From Serinus canaria (lineage: Eukaryota > Chordata > Aves > Passeriformes > Fringillidae): 64,000 nt of DNA. The notes under the pieces are model-generated. The model had not been told where the DNA came from. It worked only from the letters and a program-made list of their open reading frames with translations, and did no database searches. The position numbers were made by a program, and so were the translations under genes. The DNA lies in contig NC_066326.1 in NCBI RefSeq assembly GCF_022539315.1, forward strand, positions 8,200,601 through 8,264,600. Direction: 5' to 3'. Shown here piece after piece: positions 39,901 to 49,600 of the stretch. The first letter of the stretch is position 1. Every line of letters begins with the position of its first letter.

Positions 39901-41714
39901 CCTGCTGGGACTTTATGCATAGATTGCTAACTTGCTGTGCATAAACTGATGCAAAGAATGAGCTTTGTAATTTAAATAACAGACTGTGCAATTGGTGACA
40001 GACACACAGAGTCATTCACCCAGTGGCAGAAAACTGACAGTGAAGGCTCCAGCAGGAAGGTGGAGAAATATATTGCTTTTCCAGGGAACAGACACACAGC
40101 CTGCAGCCATGGACATCTCTTGGAGGACACCATATGCAAAATGAAGCAGATCCCCCCAAAACAGAAGGGTTTACACAGCATCCTGCTCAGAGCAGAGGAG
40201 CTTCCTGTTCTGTGTTGTTTACTCCCACTCCACCTGGCTGGATCTTCAGTCCAACCCTGATGCAAAGTGCAGATGTTCCTTGCTAGGAGATTGGAGGAAT
40301 AAAGTGGGCTTTGGTGAAATGCTGCTGGTGGCTCCATGCTCCCTGAGAAGGGCAGCTGGGGAGGACCCATCAGCTCGGGCATGGCAGCCCCTCTCTGCCA
40401 GGCAGGGTCACAGCCACCAGCCCTCCCTGCATCATCTCAGGGCTCCCTCAGCCTCCAGACTGGGCCTTTTGCCCCTGGACATGCTGATTTACACCCAGAC
40501 ACAGGCTGAGCCACTGGTGCTGTGTCCCAAGTCCCCCTGTGCCTGCACTGAGCACTCTGGGGACCCTCAGCTGGAGCAGTGCAAGGGGAGCAGCCCTGGA
40601 ACACCCTGTGCAAAGCAGGGTCCTGCTGCAGAGCTCTGAGACCCCACTGGCAGGCACAGAGCCAGGGAGACCCTCCTGGGGGTGGATGGGGCTCCAGGCA
40701 GAGCAGAAGAGGCTGTGGGTGGACATGAGCATGGGCAAGGCTGGGCAGAACCTCAGGCTGCAGAGCTGGGCCTGGCAAGAATTCATCTTGCAGAGAAAGT
40801 CAAGGGTTCTGTAAACAGCAACAATGACAGCAAGAATATAGAAAATAACCATAAATACCTGTTCAGGTAAAATAAACCTTCCTTATCTGGTATGTCTCAT
40901 TTGCATAACAACAAAGTCTTTGTTTTGGGGTTTTTTTAAGGTTTATAAATACCTTTTCTTTTTGAAAAGAAACAAAGTCTCTGACAAGGCCTTTCATCAT
41001 CAAATCAGTACAAACAATATTATAATACATTAGACTTGGAAATTACAACCTGTGATTATGCATCAACTAATTAAATTAGTACTGACAGTTTTCAAAGTGT
41101 AGGAGAAAAAGGCAAAATACATCTCTTGCTTTCAGGGATGATTTTTCCTGGAAGAAGTTAAGACAGATGAGCTGCAAGTGCTTTCTATCTGGGAATGAGG
41201 ATTCACACAGGGAACTCCCACACCTGAACCAGAACCTCTGCTGATGCTTGCCAGGAAACCCATTTTACTAGTGGGAGTTCAGGCTGGTCAGCAGTGAGGA
41301 ATAAGCAACAAGGGAAAGTCCTGCTTATAATGAAACCCGGGGAATTTGCCCCAGAAAAGACCAGGTACAGCTGCTGTGCCACTGAGCAGGAGCCAGCAGC
41401 CTTCTGGAAACAGATTGAGTTTCATTGTTCAGGAAGATGAAAGCCTTCACTTGGCTGAGAAACAGCATAAAAACAATTCATAAACGAGCAAGACAGAGGG
41501 TATTTATGCATAAGTAGCATTAATAGCCTTTTGAGGGTTCTTCTAATAATTTAGGGTTGCTATGCAACACACAAGTCCAAACATGATTCCAGCAGCAGCA
41601 GGAACTGAGCAGATCCTCTGGTGGCTTCCACAGCACCTGGAGTGAGCCTGCCCAGCCACTGGGCTGCACCCAGCACGGTGTCCCAGCTGCTCAGTGCCAA
41701 GGGAACTGGGGCTC
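36907..41714. other. Non-coding stretch, no gene seen
   Basis: An AT-rich, low-CpG segment at about 37.0-38.45 kb contains T- and A-homopolymers, a TCF/LEF-like ATCAAAG (37341-37347) and octamer-like words. It has the texture of a conserved regulatory element, unproven. GC-richer DNA (38.5-40.8 kb) gives many meaningless open frames. Nothing matches an RNA gene. Confidence 0.45.
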
Positions 41715-41808
41715 AAAGGCAGCACAAGCATCCCAACCACTGCTGCTGATGCCTTTGGGTTTGCCCTTTTTCTTTTCTATGTTCTCTGTGTTCTTCCCAC
41801 ATGTATCT
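41715..41808 (+). repeat. Dispersed 94-bp repeat, copy A
   Basis: This stretch is matched by 45023-45116 in the same orientation at 92 of 94 positions. It runs from AAAGGCAGCACAAGC to CCCACATGTATCT and contains a long pyrimidine-rich middle. The flanks of the two copies differ, so this is not a larger tandem duplication. It may be part of an interspersed element that continues on the right (for example into the 41809-41885 region), which the second copy lacks. The family is not recognised. Confidence 0.85.
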
Positions 41809-43371
41809 GTAGCTCTGTAGTCTCTTGTATCAGTAGCCAGTTTTCCCAGTGCTTTTCCAGGGCCTTTCCCTGGGCAGAAAGATAAAACAAATTGCAGAGC
41901 TCCAAGCCCAGGGGGTACAAGGCCTCTCTCCTATGCTAATTTCCTAAAACCTATAAAGATGTACTCATCCCTGGAAGGGGTGGGGGGTGCTTTTGTGGAC
42001 CAGAATTGTCTCGAGTTCCATTCCCAGGTTGGGAAACAGGCAACACTGCACATGACTGTGTTTCCATTCCAGGGAATAATAGAGATTGTGGAAACAGAAA
42101 CAGCTCTCAGTTCAAACTCGTACCACATGCAACACTTGTCAACCTGTCAAGATGTTACTTTATATAAATGAGCTTAATTTACATGTTAATGACACTAAAA
42201 ACCATGGCCTGAGAGAGGAGACTGAGAAGAAAGTGGGGCAGCAACTTCCATTTGAAACCTTGTCAGAAATAAGAATTTTGAAATTTTTCAGTGAGCTCAA
42301 AATAAAATCCATTCATTAAGCCTACTTGCATTTCCTGTCTGGAGTCTCCAGTTGCACACCAGCTTTTCATCTCCTGGAAGCTCTTGCAGGTGTGCAAGGT
42401 TTTTAAAGCATCAGTTGAATGGTTGTATGCAGGCACAGTCCCGTGATAACTGGGCTTGGGTGAAAATATGGAGAGAACTGGGAGGAGCAAAGCCAGTCAG
42501 CTCTGTGGTTTTGTATGAGAGGAGAGCTGGGGGAGGAGGCACATCAAATTGCTAATCTCCATTCAATAACTAAGAAAGATGAAAAATAAGTTTGCAGTGC
42601 AGATGGCAGCAGCCAGCAGTCTCAGCCACCCCACATTGCCACAGGTCATTCTGGTTTAGCCACCCATCCATGGGCAGCAAAACCAGCAAAGCTTGCAGGA
42701 TCAGTCCAACAATTCAGCTTAGGAGACAGCAGAAAACAATATTTTCTGTCTTCGATTACTTTGTAATAATGGCCTGTGTCATCATTTCAGCATTTGTGTT
42801 TGCCTGAGTGTTTCAGGGCTGGAGCAAAATTAAGGTTTCCTTCTGATCCTTTTGTACTTGGCCATATCATATCCTTGCAAAAATCCCTCATCAGTGAAAG
42901 GACAGATAGAGCATCCTTCCCAAAGCACCCCTCCTAGCACAGAGGTGTCTTGGAAAGTGACAGTTAAAAGAGAATTTACCCAGGACTTGCAGCCTGTTGC
43001 ACACATTTAGAAAAGTGTGGGCAGAGGCCCCTCTTCTCCCTCTCCCCTTTCCCAGGCCTCTGGTTGTGTGTTTGCAGCCCCAGAATGGATCTCCAGAGGT
43101 GCTGCTGAGCACAGCCAGGGATGAGGGCCAGAGACCAATTTCCTCTCCCCAGAGCTCTCACCTGGGCTATGAGGAGATGAAGATCCATCAGGGGTAAAAC
43201 ATTCAACTTTTAAAGCCAACTTTCTGTCCTCTAGTACACATCAGATAAACAAACCCACCGTGGAACAAGTACAACCAGTACTAGAAAAACTCCTGCAGCC
43301 AGCAAGTATCTCCTGCATATTTTATCCTATAATCCACTGCACTAATACTTAACCACCACACCAAGCAGGTG
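41809..43371. other. Non-coding stretch
   Basis: No gene, RNA gene or recognisable transposon was seen. Right after copy A, the sequence to about 41890 may belong to the same interspersed element. Open frames here are all under 80 codons. Confidence 0.5.
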
Positions 43372-43509
43372 GGAGTTTGAGGGCCATTGAGCACTGTGAA
43401 TTTTCCCAATGCATCACAATTACCAAAACACCTGTGCTAAATAACTTTGTGCTGAGCCACTGTGAAAATTCACAGAGCGCTCAATAGCCCTTGAAATTTC
43501 TCATTTCTA
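43372..43509. mobile_element. Palindromic MITE-like element, copy 1
   Basis: The left arm (about 43376-43405, GAGGGCCATTGAGC...CTGTGAATTTTC) and the right arm (43461-43493, read on the minus strand CAAGGGCTATTGAGC...CTGTGAATTTTC) are near-perfect inverted repeats. The whole segment can fold into one long hairpin. A second, roughly 80% similar copy lies at 58431-58569, so this is a dispersed family. Terminal inverted repeats, small size and no coding capacity point to a non-autonomous DNA transposon. I cannot name the superfamily, and no clean target duplication is visible. Confidence 0.7.
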
Positions 43510-43904
43510 CCTGGCAGCAGAGTGGCTGAGTGCTCACACATCACACAGCAGCACAGCACACACAGACACCGGAGCAGGACCTCGGCAAGGCCTTTTCTCC
43601 TCGGCAGGATGTTCTGCCATCCCTGTGATATTCAGGCTGCTCCTACTTTGTCTCTGCAATTACACTCACTCTGAGCTGGTGAACTCTGTGTGAGCAGACT
43701 GAGCACAGCCGAGTCCCCACCATCCCCATCCCTCCTCCCCAGCCCAGCCCAGCTGCCTGTCTCAGGACATCCATTCCCTCGGGCAGAGCCAGGCAGAGGC
43801 CAAAGTAGAGGCAGAAAAACACTGTGGCCATGGCAGACTGAAACCCAGCTCAGGACTGGCATCTCCCGCTGCCCCTGCCCTGTCCTGGCAGACAGCAGAG
43901 AGGG
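43510..43904. other. Short non-coding gap
   Basis: This is GC-rich sequence between the palindromic element and the ERVK-type LTR. A run of CACACA-like words lies at 43534-43568. No gene is supportable. Confidence 0.5.
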
Positions 43905-43910
43905 GTTCAG
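43905..43910. repeat. Target-site duplication, left copy (GTTCAG)
   Basis: This six-base repeat immediately before the LTR is exactly repeated at 44205-44210. Six bases is the duplication length expected for beta/ERVK-type integrations. Confidence 0.85.
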
Positions 43911-44204
43911 TGTCACCCTGATTTTCTAGGATTTTCTAAGCCTTCTGATGTTTACCTCCTTGTGCAGAACTTTATCACACACTGTCTGGAGATAACACAT
44001 TGTTTTGCATTCCTTTATGGAGGAGGAGAGACTTGATGGACTGTTGGTTTGCCCAGTGGCATTGGAGAGGTGACACTGTCACCCTCCAATCCACTGTCAC
44101 TTTTGGAAAACTATAAATGTTGGAGTCAGAAAATAAACTTCCCTTTTTGTTCTTCACCTTGGAGCAGCGGTGTGGGTCTGGTTCTTTTGTGTTCGCTAGC
44201 GACA
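43911..44204 (+). mobile_element. Solo LTR, avian ERVK type
   Basis: This 294-bp element starts TGTCACCCTG and ends GCTAGCGACA, flanked by exact 6-bp GTTCAG duplications. I recognise the body as a bird ERVK-family LTR. It shows the 'ACACACTGTCTGGAGATAAC' segment, the 'CTGTCACCCTCCAATCCACTG' type box, a TATA box at 44112-44118, AATAAA at 44132-44137, and a 'GGTGTGGGTCTGGTTCTTT' type U5. No gag, pol or env remains between LTRs, so it is a solo LTR left by recombination. Both termini and the promoter/poly(A) motifs are intact, so it looks younger than the other repeats here. Confidence 0.9.
44112..44137 (+). promoter_or_regulatory. LTR TATA box and poly(A) signal
   Basis: TATAAAT (44112-44118) is followed 14 bases later by AATAAA (44132-44137), the compact arrangement seen in LTRs with a short R region. 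If still active, transcription would start around 44140 and run into the repeat composite downstream. Activity is inferred, not shown. Confidence 0.5.
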
Positions 44205-44210
44205 GTTCAG
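44205..44210. repeat. Target-site duplication, right copy (GTTCAG)
   Basis: This is an exact copy of 43905-43910. It sets the end of the LTR at 44204. Confidence 0.85.
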
Positions 44211-44294
44211 GGCTCAGCTCCCCTCAGGACACAGCAGCAGCTCAGGACAGGCTCAGGCCTGGCAGGCAGCGAGCAGGGCAGGGCTCGGCTGGGC

Positions 44295-44403
44295 CAGATT
44301 CCCATCTCCACAGAAGCAGCTGGAAAATCCCAAGGTCCCCTGGTTGTCCACTCACAGTGTGCACCAAGGTCCCCTGGTTGTCCACTCACAGTGTGCACCA
44401 AGG
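44295..44403 (+). repeat. Dispersed module copy 1 with internal 34-bp tandem duplication
   Basis: The first 41 bases (44295-44335) are identical to 46579-46619. Within it a 34-bp unit is perfectly doubled (44330-44363 and 44364-44397), followed by a 6-base partial third start. The other copy, at 46.6 kb, has only one unit. So the doubling arose after the two copies separated. The family is unknown. Confidence 0.85.
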
Positions 44404-44536
44404 CCTCAGCTGCGGGAGAGGACGGGGAAGGCTCCAGGAGCCCCAGCGGAACCAGGCCGGCTGCAGGAGCCCAGTGCAGCCAGGGGAAAGGGATGGGAAC
44501 ATATGGGGGGCTCTGCAGGCAAGGGCAGGAAAGGCA

Positions 44537-44694
44537 GAACCGGTCTGAACCTGGTGGAACAGGTTTGAACTGGTCTGAACCTGTGGCTGGTACCACTCTG
44601 AACTGCTCGGAACCAGTTGGAACCGGTTTCAACTGGTTGGAACTGGTTCCAACCATTTTGAACTGGTCAGAACCGGTCGGAACCCTTGGTGGGG
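44537..44694 (+). repeat. 10-bp tandem array, consensus GAACYGGTYN
   Basis: GAAC (or CAAC) recurs at an exact 10-bp spacing at 44537, 44547, 44557, 44567 and 44577. After one 23-bp step it recurs at 44600, 44610, 44620, 44630, 44640, 44650, 44660, 44670 and 44680. The units alternate AACCGGT, AACTGGT, AACAGGT and AACCAGT forms, so most are also partly self-complementary. The strict period with varied bases suggests either an old array or spacing kept by selection or replication slippage. Confidence 0.9.
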
Positions 44695-44814
44695 AACTGC
44701 GGCTGTTCAATGCAGTTCCTGTGTCCCTGGGAAGGATCAGAGGTGGCTGGAGAGCTCTCAGCAAACGCCGTCACAGAGAGAGGAGGAAGAAGAGGCTGTT
44801 TAACCTGGCAGACG

Positions 44815-44975
44815 AAGGCAGCCTGAGCTCCAGTGGCTGGAAACCAAAGGCATTTCTGCAGAGACATAAAATTGTTCTTGGTGCAGAACAACTGTGGGAA
44901 TTCATGAATCAGTGGAACAATTTACCTGAGGCTGAGACATTCTCTGTCCCTTCAGCTCTTTAGATTGGACCTCTG
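44815..44975 (+). mobile_element. Old CR1/L3-like LINE 3' fragment
   Basis: The text resembles the 3' region of an older CR1 subfamily shared by birds and reptiles: 'AGCTCCAGTGGCTGGAAACC' (44826-44845), 'AATCAGTGGAACAATTTACC' (about 44907-44926), then 'TCTTTAGATTGGACC' (about 44957-44971). It lacks the end of the element. Divergence is higher than in the CR1 copies at 27.2 and 34.9 kb. Its left boundary may reach back to about 44.73 kb. It is non-coding. Confidence 0.65.
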
Positions 44976-45022
44976 TGGGACAGCTGAACTCCACCCGAGC
45001 CTCTGGGTTCTGAAGGCAGCAC

Positions 45023-45116
45023 AAAGGCAGCACAAGCATCCCAACCACTGCTGCTGATGCCTTTTGGATTGCCCTTTTTCTTTTCTATGTTCTCTGTGTT
45101 CTTCCCACATGTATCT
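45023..45116 (+). repeat. Dispersed 94-bp repeat, copy B
   Basis: Identical to 41715-41808 at 92 of 94 bases; the two differences lie in the CCTTTGGGTTTGCC-like segment. Just in front, the words AAGGCAGCAC repeat once more (45013-45022), a small local duplication that copy A lacks. The right flank (TGCAGGGGCAAGG...) is unrelated to that of copy A. Confidence 0.85.
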
Positions 45117-46350
45117 TGCAGGGGCAAGGGGAAGTCTTGCAGGAAAAATTGTTGGTGTGGGCTCTCGGTGGCTCCTGCATGTCACCATGTGTCCCCAGAG
45201 CCCTGCAGTGCAGGGCCATGTCCTGCTCTGTGCCCTTTGCTGCTCTAAAGGAGCAGGGCAGCTCAAGAGCATCTGCTCACAGGTGGGGTGAGCGTGGCCC
45301 CTCTGTGTCCCCTCTGCCATCCCCACTGGGGGCTGGGAGCTGCCCAAACCACAGCTGCCAGGCTGGGCTGGGCTTCCACATGCCACCTGCTCAGCAGCTT
45401 GTATCATTTTCTGTCGTGGGCACAGGCAGCAGCTCCCCTGGGCAGGTGCATGGCTCATTTTACATCAGGATCAGAGCTCTTGATTTCAAGCCCTGAGCAA
45501 GAGTCACCCAAGCAGCCCCCTGGAAACCTGGGGCTGGATGCTGCCTCTTCACACCCTTCTTCCCAGCCAAAATGCAATCAGAAAGAGGAATAGGTTTGCT
45601 CTGTCTCTCCCCACTTCATTAGGCTAATCAAACATTACCTGTGCAAGCCTGGGATGAATTTGGGCCAGCAAGAAAAGAGGTTTTGCCTGCCTTATTGGTC
45701 TACAGACTGGGCTTCCTGCTTGTCCTTTGAGGTGTGACACCGTTTCCCAAAGACCCTTTCTGTGCCCTGTGGATGTGACAGTGATTTGGTTAATCCAGAA
45801 ATGGGTATAATGATAGCTCACCAGCCACTTCCAGCTCCTCTGTGGGACTGCACAACCTCAGCTTCTCTCTAACAGCTCCACCACTTATTTGTAAAATGTT
45901 GCCATGATAATGAAGTTGGACTTCTATAGCAAATCTGTTGATACAAGTACTATAAAGCTGATTTTTTGGGTTGCTTAGCTCATTGCTAAAAGGTTCACTG
46001 CATCTCTAGCAACCTCCAGCTGAAATCCAGATTATTTTTTAGAGATGACTTTTTAGAAGCCTTAGGCTTTTATCTTACTTCTTGTACTTTAGAAAAGACA
46101 TATTTAGAGCCCTTGACACAAATAGGAGGTGAAGCTCAATGGTCCCAATTTAAATGTGTTTTAGAATTAGTGATGTTTAAATATGATTATTTTTTGCTAC
46201 ATTAGCATAAGAATGTTGGGACAAAATCCCAATTTTCTCATGCGGTTTTCTAATAATTAGACACTTCTGATTATAAAATTACATAAATAAATCAATTCAA
46301 TAATACTGAGTGAAATAATTTAAAAACCCAAACAAACAAAAGAGAAAGGA
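45117..46350. other. Non-coding stretch
   Basis: GC-rich sequence to about 45.85 kb gives way to AT-rich, low-CpG sequence (45.87-46.33 kb). No exon, RNA gene or recognisable transposon was found. Confidence 0.5.
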
Positions 46351-46418
46351 GCAAATTACACACAGACACAAGCACAAATCACATACAGACACAAACACAA
46401 ATCACATACAGACACACA
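46351..46418. repeat. 23-bp tandem repeat, three units
   Basis: Two 23-bp units of the form CACAAATCACATACAGACAC plus three bases (46373-46395 and 46396-46418) follow a diverged 22-bp unit (46351-46372). The tract is purine/pyrimidine-alternating ACA-rich DNA. Confidence 0.85.
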
Positions 46419-46578
46419 GACAGGGGGGTTAAAACCTGGCTGGATGGGCACAACATCCCCCTTTGCCACAGAGCTCCATCACACACAGACTCATCCAAAC
46501 AAGGGGCAAAAGAAGCACCAACACCAAGCTCTGGAAAAGTAACTTCCTGCTAAATCCCCAATTAATGAGGGTGCCTGG

Positions 46579-46654
46579 CAGATTCCCATCTCCACAGAAG
46601 CAGCTGGAAAATCCCAAGGCCCTCTGACTGTCCACTCACAGAGTACACCAAGGC
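46579..46654 (+). repeat. Dispersed module copy 2
   Basis: Shares an exact 41-bp start with 44295-44335. It then diverges moderately through a single copy of the 34-bp unit that is doubled in the other module. Both copies continue into CAGGAGCCCCAGC-like sequence, after gaps of different size. The likely origin is an interspersed repeat or a local segmental copy. Confidence 0.8.
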
Positions 46655-49600
46655 CCAGGAGCCCCAGCTGAGCTCCAGATCCCCCTGATGAGCCCCACTC
46701 TGAGCTGTGTTCTGCAGGGCAGCACGGGCACCCTCAGCCTCTCCACCAGCTGGGCTGTCCCTGCCTCCCTCTCCTGGGGCCACAGGCACCTGGTGAATAA
46801 GTTCTTCCTCTCTGCCATTGCTCATCTGCAGACAGCAGGACTGTGGGACCTCATAAGTTGTCAAACAACTGCCTGGGCAATAAAACAATTTACATTTTCC
46901 ATGTGTTTTGGTGTGTTTCTTGTTAGGTAATAACAAAAAACAAACATTACGTTGCTCTGAGTACATAAAAGGCTTATTTCCCTGATTACCCAGGCTTCAA
47001 TTTTCTTTAAGCAACTCTAAGTGGGTGGTATTTGGGTGCAATTAGCCATCCACTAATCTCAGTATTGCAGCCAAGAACCACTGTAGGCTGTCCAGGAGTC
47101 TCATGACTTCACTATGATGCACGGAGAAGGACTAATCAGAGTCCCATTATAATTATAACAAATCCAATGGCCTGCTCATTAGGTCAGTGTGGACAAAAGT
47201 GACTCTCCAATGTCAGAAGGTTCACACTGATGCTGCTCTCTCTGCAGCAAGCAAGAGTGCACTCCAGATGTGACTGGAAGTTTGTTTGCTTTGTAATAGG
47301 CACCTGAGTTTTATTTGGCTGGCTTCTAAATTATTCCCCCCTCCTTTCTGATTAGCAGAGCTTTCAGATCTTACACAGTGGGCTCTCAGCTCTTTGTTCC
47401 TCAGGAATTCTTTTCTAATTAAAAATAAAAAATAAAAACACACAAAAATAACCCCTCACATCTGCAAGCAGAAATGCAGGAAGGCAGCCAAAAATCAGAC
47501 CCTGAGCATTACCTTTTAGCTGTGGCTGTATTTCACAGTGGGGCTGTGCACATCTTGTACAAAGGCAGAGGCCCTTCTGCTCCGTGTCCCCTGGATCAGG
47601 ATGCACACGTGCTCCATTCCTGATTCATGGCCCAGCTATTCCAGAGGCACTAACAACTGCATCTGTGCCTGCCTGCTGAGGGCTGCACCCTCAAGGTTTG
47701 GCTTCACCAGACAATGCTCTGCCAGCAGAGTAGCCACCCAGGACACGCTGGGGCCAGGCTGTATCTCCAGGTGATCCAAGGCTGCCTTGGATCCAGCCTA
47801 CCCAGCCTTGATCCCAGGTGCATCCAAGGCAGCAGCAAACATAACCAGCCCTGTCCTCTGAAATCAATGCTGCCTCTGGCACCCACTTTGAGGGCAGTGA
47901 GCTTGGCCCCCAGCACACAGCTTTCCAAGTGCTTAGGACTGGGACTAAAACCTCCTGAAGCCTGGAGCAAGCTGAGCCCTCAGCACCCCTGCCAAACAGA
48001 ATTACTGTGAGATTGCAGCCTTTGCATTGGCCAGAGGACAGACAGCACAGCACTGCAGAGCTCTGCCTGCCCCAGGCACTCAGCACTTCAGCTCCCAGCA
48101 GGGCAGCAGTGATGCTCCTGGCAGGCAGGCTGCTGCTAAAAGGCATCAAAAGTCACCTGGAAATGGTTTCATTGGCTTCTTACCTGGCCCATGGAGTGAG
48201 AGATGCCCTGAGTATATTTGTTCTGCTGAGGTAACCAGAAAGCCTCACCAAAGCAGGCTCTCTACTGCCAGTGTGTTTTTGATTTTCAAGGGAACACAAA
48301 TATTTTTTCTAGTGCAGACTTGACCTGAAAACAATTCTCCATTCCTTTTTCTTGTGGCTTTTATTTGTGCTTCTCTTCACCCAGTGAGACAGTCCCCTCC
48401 TGTGGCCCCTTGAGAGGCTTCTCAACAAGAAAAATAAAAGTTTGGGCCCACCAGAAGCATCAGAGGCTCTGGATGTGCCTGAGGAGAGCCCCCCATGCCA
48501 GGGCCTTCCATAGCTGGTGGTCCAAGCATTGCATGGCAATATTCTTCAGTCAGAACAAAGCAATCTGCAGAGGGGAAACCCCTGAAAATGACACCTACAA
48601 CTGTAGAAATTAAACTTCTTTGTCAAGAAGACCCCCACATGGGTTCAAAAGTCATTGGTTGGAAGAATAAACCCTGATATACCAGGTCTGTTTTCACCTT
48701 GGTGTTGTCTGTTTCTCTTTGTTTTACATGAGTCTTCTGTACTTTGGAGTGATCCATGTAAAACTAAAGGGAGAACATGAAGGGAACAAAGCTGGATAAA
48801 AACCTTAGAGTACTTGCCAAACTGAAAAAAATAAAAGAAAGAAAGAAAAAAGGAAAGAAAACATCAAGCCAATCCAAATACCCCTTCTACTTTTGTGTGC
48901 TTTGTTACATTAAGTTTATTTTATGATTCATTTGTAACGAAGTAGGGTGGATAATGCAGACTTGCATCACAAACCTCTGTGTGCATAAGAAATCACTCAT
49001 GCTCCACAAAGAAGGATTGGATAACAAAAATAGAGCCCTCTCATTTGCAAAAGTGGTTGGTGGTCCAAGCCTGAGTGCAGATCTCTCCAGGCCAGTTCCT
49101 CCAGCAGGGCTGAACTGGTGGCTCTCCCATTGAAGAGGTCAAGTCCTCACCAGAGCATTCCAGCCCTGTGGAGACAGCCCAGCCCTGTGTATTCAAGCCT
49201 GCCAAGGCATCCTGAAAGCACATCTCAGAGCACGGGGTGGATTTGGGGCAGCTGCCTCCAGGTGGATGGCCCAGGAGACACCCACATGTGGGTGGGCCAA
49301 GAGATCTCCCAGAAAATGCTGGGAGACTTCAACCCTGTCTCAAAAGTCCCAGCATGGCAAAGGTCTGAGGCTGCTGAGGGCTGAGAGTCTGGCTCATGAA
49401 GCTCAGGGATAATCTTTCACTGCAGGTCAGCTCTATCTCCACCAGATCACCCAGGCTCTTTTAGTGTCAAAGCCCAGGATCTCCAGGCTTTGCAAACACA
49501 AAGGAAAACATCCCCTGTCCAAGCTGCTTGCATTTCTGACTGAATGGGTTGGGTGGACAAAGGCAAAGGGGAAGAAGGCAGGTGGGGATATCAGATAAAA

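Noticed and set aside
48365..48710. Possible LTR end around AATAAACC near 48668
   Set aside because: The texture is suggestive, but I could not define TG/CA ends, a target duplication or a family.
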